A stretch of 64,000 bases of DNA from Streptomyces finlayi (GTDB lineage Bacteria > Actinomycetota > Actinomycetes > Streptomycetales > Streptomycetaceae), in NCBI RefSeq assembly GCF_014216315.1, contig NZ_CP045702.1, forward strand, positions 2,356,001 through 2,420,000, given 5' to 3'. Of this stretch, positions 61,074 to 64,000 are shown piece after piece. The translations under genes were made by a program, and so were the position numbers. The notes under the pieces were generated by a model, which was not told where the DNA came from, ran no database searches, and worked only from the letters and a program-made list of their open reading frames with translations. Numbering within the stretch: position 1 is the stretch's first letter; each line of letters begins with the position of its first letter.

Positions 61074-62509
61074 GCCCACACCTCCACCGCGTCGAGGTGG
61101 TCTAGGTCTTCGAGTTCGGCGCGGGCTTCGCGGGCGGTGGTGCGGCTGGTCTGGATGTCGCGGGCGATGGTCGCGGCGAGCCAGGATTCGCCGGGGCTGT
61201 GGCCGTGCCCGGCATACGTCCAGTGGGCGAGGGTCAGTGTGGAGCCCTCCGGGGCATCGTCCGGGTCGGGCAGGCCGCGTTCGCGGCGTTCCTGGCGGGC
61301 CCGGTAGTCGGCGCGGACCTGGCGCAGTGCGAGGGTGGTGGAGTAGGCGCGGGACTTGGTGGAGAAGTGACCCCGGAAGCCGAGCATGTGGGCCCAGCGC
61401 CACAGCATCCGGTCCGGGAAGGCGTCGTCCAGGACGAAGCAGGCTTCAATGAGACGCCGGGCGTGGTCGGGCAGGCCGGGGAGCTTGTCCAGTTCCCCGA
61501 GTTCTCCGATGCGGCGGTCTACGGTGCCGGTGGTCTCGGCGGCTTTGGTGGCGTACTTCGCCACGTAAGCCGCCACTGCTTCCTCCGACAGGTCCTCATT
61601 CGCATTTCCGGCACCGATGGGCCGTACGTCCACCTGCGGGCCCCACGCCAGCGTTCGGGCCGGGTGGTCGCCGGAGGCCGGGAGGGGGACAGTGGCGCGG
61701 GCGGCTGCCGCCTGGATCGCGTCGGTGAGCAGGGCGACGCTGGCCCAGCCCGGGGGCGGGGTGTCGGGTCCTTCGGGGCCGTCGAGGCGGACGATGGCGT
61801 GGAAGTGCACCGCGCCGCGCTTCTGGAACTCCGCGACCTTCCCGAAGGAGACCCGGCACTCCTCGGAGGCGGCTTTCTGGGAAAGGCCGGCGCGGGCGGC
61901 GACCTCACGGCGGAGGTAGATGGTGAACCGTCGCCAGAGGTCCCCGGCGTGGTTGTTCCACAGCACCGCCCCCGCGTAGTCGTACGTGCCCGGGTTCAGC
62001 GCGGTGCCGAGGAGCGGGGAGTCTTCGGGGTGGTCGGTGCCGCAGCGGCAGACACCTTTGGTGGGCCGGTTGTGGACCGGACCGAAGGAGGGGGCGGTGA
62101 GGGTGGCGAAGACCTTGGGGTGCGTGCGCACCGTGACCAGGGTCCCCTTGGCCACGTCGCCGGTGAGTCCGGCGCGGATGAGGTGGAAGGTGTCTCCGGC
62201 ATAGGTCCAGGCGCAGGAGGGGCACCGGGAGGCCCGCCGGTTCCCGCACGCGACACGGAGGCGTCCGCCGGGTTCGCCCTGGGTGCTGTAGGAGTAGAGC
62301 ACCTGCCCCGTCTTGGCGTGGCGGGTGGTGGTCATGCCTTCCAGGTGGATCGGGTCCGAACAGCCACCGGTACGGCGTACCTGCTCCTGCCACCGGTCGA
62401 AGCCGGGGGCGTTGGCGACGCGTAAGAGGTCAGCCAGGGTCAGCGGGTCGGTGCCCACGATGGCGGCAGTACCGGCCACGGCCGAGGGGTCGACGGGGAA
62501 GGAGGTCAC
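61070..62509 (-). CDS. repSA: RepSA-type replication initiator of an AICE
   Basis: A 479-residue rolling-circle initiator. RGAVHFHAIVRLDG holds the HUH metal motif (HFH), and CGNRRASRCPSCAWTYAGDT and VCRCGTDHPEDSPL are Cys-containing zinc-binding parts found in this family. It should nick the origin after excision. A catalytic Tyr is likely in VAAYVAKYATKAAE. ATGA-type 4-bp overlaps occur with the genes on both sides. Confidence 0.9.
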   Translation of the reverse strand: MTSFPVDPSAVAGTAAIVGTDPLTLADLLRVANAPGFDRWQEQVRRTGGCSDPIHLEGMTTTRHAKTGQVLYSYSTQGEPGGRLRVACGNRRASRCPSCAWTYAGDTFHLIRAGLTGDVAKGTLVTVRTHPKVFATLTAPSFGPVHNRPTKGVCRCGTDHPEDSPLLGTALNPGTYDYAGAVLWNNHAGDLWRRFTIYLRREVAARAGLSQKAASEECRVSFGKVAEFQKRGAVHFHAIVRLDGPEGPDTPPPGWASVALLTDAIQAAAARATVPLPASGDHPARTLAWGPQVDVRPIGAGNANEDLSEEAVAAYVAKYATKAAETTGTVDRRIGELGELDKLPGLPDHARRLIEACFVLDDAFPDRMLWRWAHMLGFRGHFSTKSRAYSTTLALRQVRADYRARQERRERGLPDPDDAPEGSTLTLAHWTYAGHGHSPGESWLAATIARDIQTSRTTAREARAELEDLDHLDAVEVWA

Positions 62510-62733
62510 TGGTCGTCCTCCTTCGGGTAGCCGTGCCCGATGGGCGGGTAGAGGCCGCGCACCTTGGCGTCTTCCTCGGCGTAGTGCGCGTCATCGACCA
62601 CGGTGAAGAACCGGGTGTAGGGGCGGACGTCGTGGGCGTCGAGGAACATGCCGATGCGCTCGGCCCGCACTTCGTCGGCCAGCTCGGCCGCGTCGGGGCG
62701 TTCACCGAACAGGGCGTCGTCGAAGATGCTCAC
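62506..62733 (-). CDS. small hypothetical AICE protein
   Basis: A 75-residue acidic protein. It starts MSIFDDALFGERPDAAELAD and ends IGHGYPKEDDQ. It has 4-bp overlaps with both neighbours, so it belongs to the replication operon. I do not recognise its family. Confidence 0.7.
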   Translation of the reverse strand: MSIFDDALFGERPDAAELADEVRAERIGMFLDAHDVRPYTRFFTVVDDAHYAEEDAKVRGLYPPIGHGYPKEDDQ

Positions 62734-63062
62734 GCGGCCACCGCCACGGAGTTGGAAACCTCGGCGGTCAGGCGCTCCATGTGGGCGAGGAGGCGGGCGC
62801 GGGGCCGGGGGGTGATGGTGGCGTGCACGATGGAGCGGGCGGTGTGCTCCTCCAGCCCGGAACCGTTGCAGACCCAGCAGAACACCGACAGGCAGTCGTC
62901 CTCACCGGCCCAGCCGGACCCGGCGCACTCCGAGCAGTCCGCCCAGGGGCGAGAAGTCAGGAAGTACAGGCACTCAGCCGGATCGGCGCACCGCGTCTCC
63001 TCGCACGCCGGGCAGGCCCGACCCAGCACCGAACGACGCACAACCACAGCAGAAGCAGGCAT
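62730..63062 (-). CDS. Cys-rich protein with DnaJ-like zinc-knuckle repeats, first gene of the AICE operon
   Basis: A 110-residue protein. CPACEETRCADPAEC at the N-terminus and the pair CSECAGSGW and CWVCNGSGL (CxxCxGxG, as in the DnaJ zinc domain) suggest two zinc sites. It is the first gene of the overlapping operon that ends with int. The role is unknown; binding of RNA, protein or nucleic acid is possible. Confidence 0.75.
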   Translation of the reverse strand: MPASAVVVRRSVLGRACPACEETRCADPAECLYFLTSRPWADCSECAGSGWAGEDDCLSVFCWVCNGSGLEEHTARSIVHATITPRPRARLLAHMERLTAEVSNSVAVAA

Positions 63063-63254
63063 GATGGAATCTCCCTGATTGGGACAGGGGGCGGCGCGCT
63101 TGCTTGGCGGTAGGAGCGCCGCTCCCTGGCTGTTCCTGGCATGACCAGGACTTTTCGCGGTTCTATGCGCGCTGGATTCGACAGTCTGCGATCGACCGAC
63201 TCACCGGCGAACACATCCCTAGGGCACCCTAGGGAGTCAAGGGGTACGCTAGGG
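63063..63254. promoter_or_regulatory. AICE divergent control region with CCCTAGGG operators
   Basis: The region between the replication operon and the GntR regulator contains CCCTAGGG at 63218-63225 and 63228-63235, 10 bp apart, so on one DNA face, and a related CGCTAGGG at 63247-63254. This is the expected place for the KorSA-type operator, which would silence the operon until induction. Confidence 0.65.
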
Positions 63255-64000
63255 ATGTCGCCAACCGAGACGAAGGAGCTGACGAAATATCCGATCAGGC
63301 AGGCAATCGAGCGCCGTATGCGCGGATTGCCGCCCACTACACGGAGCTGATCGCGTCCGGCAAGCTGGAGCCGGGGTCGCTTCTTCCCAGCATCAAAAAC
63401 CTGGCGCAGGAGTGGAAGGTCAGCACCGCGACCGCCGAAAAAGCCTTGCGCAAGCTTCGTACTGAGGGGCTCGTGAGAGGGATTCACGGGATCGGGACAG
63501 AAGTTCTGGACCACCCAGCCCCGATGTCCTCGGGAGCACAGCGGCAGGACCGAGGACGCCACAGCGGGTCGAGTTGGGGATCCGGCGAACGTTCCGACTC
63601 TCACCAGGCCACCATGGTGTCGGCTCCCGCAGATGTGGCGCGAGTATTGGACATTGAACCCGGCTCGGATGTGATCAGACGACGCCGCGTGTATCGCGAC
63701 AGGCACGGGATCGTCGCGCACTCCACATCGTGGATCCCTGCCCGGTACGCGGAGCTGATCCCGGAGTTGGTGGAGAGCGAACGCCTGACCGGGGGAACGT
63801 CGCTACAGCTCATCGCTAAGGCCACCGGCCGACCGATCACCCACCGGATCGACACTGCGTCAGCACGTCAACTGACTCCCGGGGATGCGGAACTCTTGGA
63901 GCTGGACTCCACCAATCCGCCGGCGGAACCGGTGGTCGTAATGACTGCGAAATTCGTCGACAGCGAGAGCAACGTTGTGGAATACGGTGTTGACCTCGGA
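63255..64000 (+). CDS. GntR-family regulator of the AICE (KorSA-like), incomplete at window end
   Basis: From about 63311 one frame reads YARIAAHYTELIASGKLEPG, then LAQEWKVSTATAEKALRKLR, a GntR winged helix, and then a UTRA-type domain (VIRRRRVYRDRHGIVAHSTS) to the window end. That frame has no start codon downstream of a TAG stop at about 63231-63233. The ATG at 63255 begins a different frame (MSPTETKELTKYP) that would join only after a one-base shift around 63280-63300. Either a base is missing or the gene is broken. The family usually represses AICE transfer and replication. Confidence 0.7.

Noticed and set aside
1..64000. CRISPR array or insertion sequence
   Set aside because: No regularly spaced repeats and no transposase gene were seen; the recombinases found are a serine integrase and a tyrosine integrase.

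Overview
This 64 kb window is high-GC actinobacterial DNA and almost certainly Streptomyces chromosome. Diagnostic content includes a WhiB-like protein, SigR with its zinc anti-sigma factor RsrA, a SigH-type sigma factor with its kinase-fold anti-sigma factor, the DasR/DasABC chitosugar locus, a B12-riboswitch-controlled nrdAB operon, snapalysin with its LysR regulator, and an EshA-like family 2B encapsulin. From about 24 kb to 59.6 kb the gene content is what I would expect of the Streptomyces core. The first 7 kb, the stretch 18.3-22.6 kb and everything after 59.6 kb are accessory.

Layout. 0-7 kb: accessory genes (methyltransferase, atypical phosphotransferase, orphan protein, XRE-TPR regulator, Nudix hydrolase, frameshifted S1-domain protein, Imm21-like protein, orphan protein). 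7.4-13.7 kb: SDR enzymes, the snpR-snpA secreted metalloprotease pair with a 33-bp palindrome between them, and small conserved genes. 13.7-18.2 kb: an encapsulin shell gene followed by a polyprenyl synthetase, divergent from an nsrR-hmp nitric-oxide defence operon. 18.3-22.6 kb: an amidase remnant, then an integrated serine-recombinase element that splits a PLP-dependent deaminase gene. The old 5' end is stranded on the left and an intact copy with a different 5' segment lies on the right. 23-32 kb: MerR regulator, class IV aminotransferase, Na+/H+ antiporter, UBP zinc finger, sigH operon, lipid kinase, wblE and a PdtaS-like sensor kinase. 32-40 kb: the amino-sugar regulon (truncated SIS isomerase, nagB, dasD-dasC-dasB-dasA, dasR) with DasR boxes. 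40-47 kb: a symporter pair and the riboswitch-nrdA-nrdB-nrdS operon. 47-59.6 kb: peptide deformylase, two HD-domain membrane proteins, rsrA-sigR with its own SigR-type promoter, aroA-rsgA, a SugE-type transporter and hisN. 59.6-64 kb: one side of an actinomycete integrative and conjugative element (integrase, excisionase, RepSA-type initiator, two small genes), divergent from a GntR regulator that runs off the window.

How the genes work together. DasR is expected to sense GlcN-6-P and repress dasA, nagB and possibly the kinase at 30.6-32.0 kb through boxes of the TGGTCTAGACCA type. DasABC imports chitobiose, DasD cleaves it and NagB feeds it into glycolysis. SigR/RsrA form a thiol-oxidative switch that drives its own promoter. 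B12 represses the oxygen-dependent nrdAB through the riboswitch. NsrR represses itself and hmp until NO destroys its cluster.

Several genes appear broken: the S1 protein, the serine recombinase, the GntR 5' end, the SIS isomerase, the amidase and possibly nrdS. Two of the frameshifts lie in short G-runs, so sequencing error must be excluded before they are called biological. No tRNA, rRNA, CRISPR array or insertion sequence was seen.
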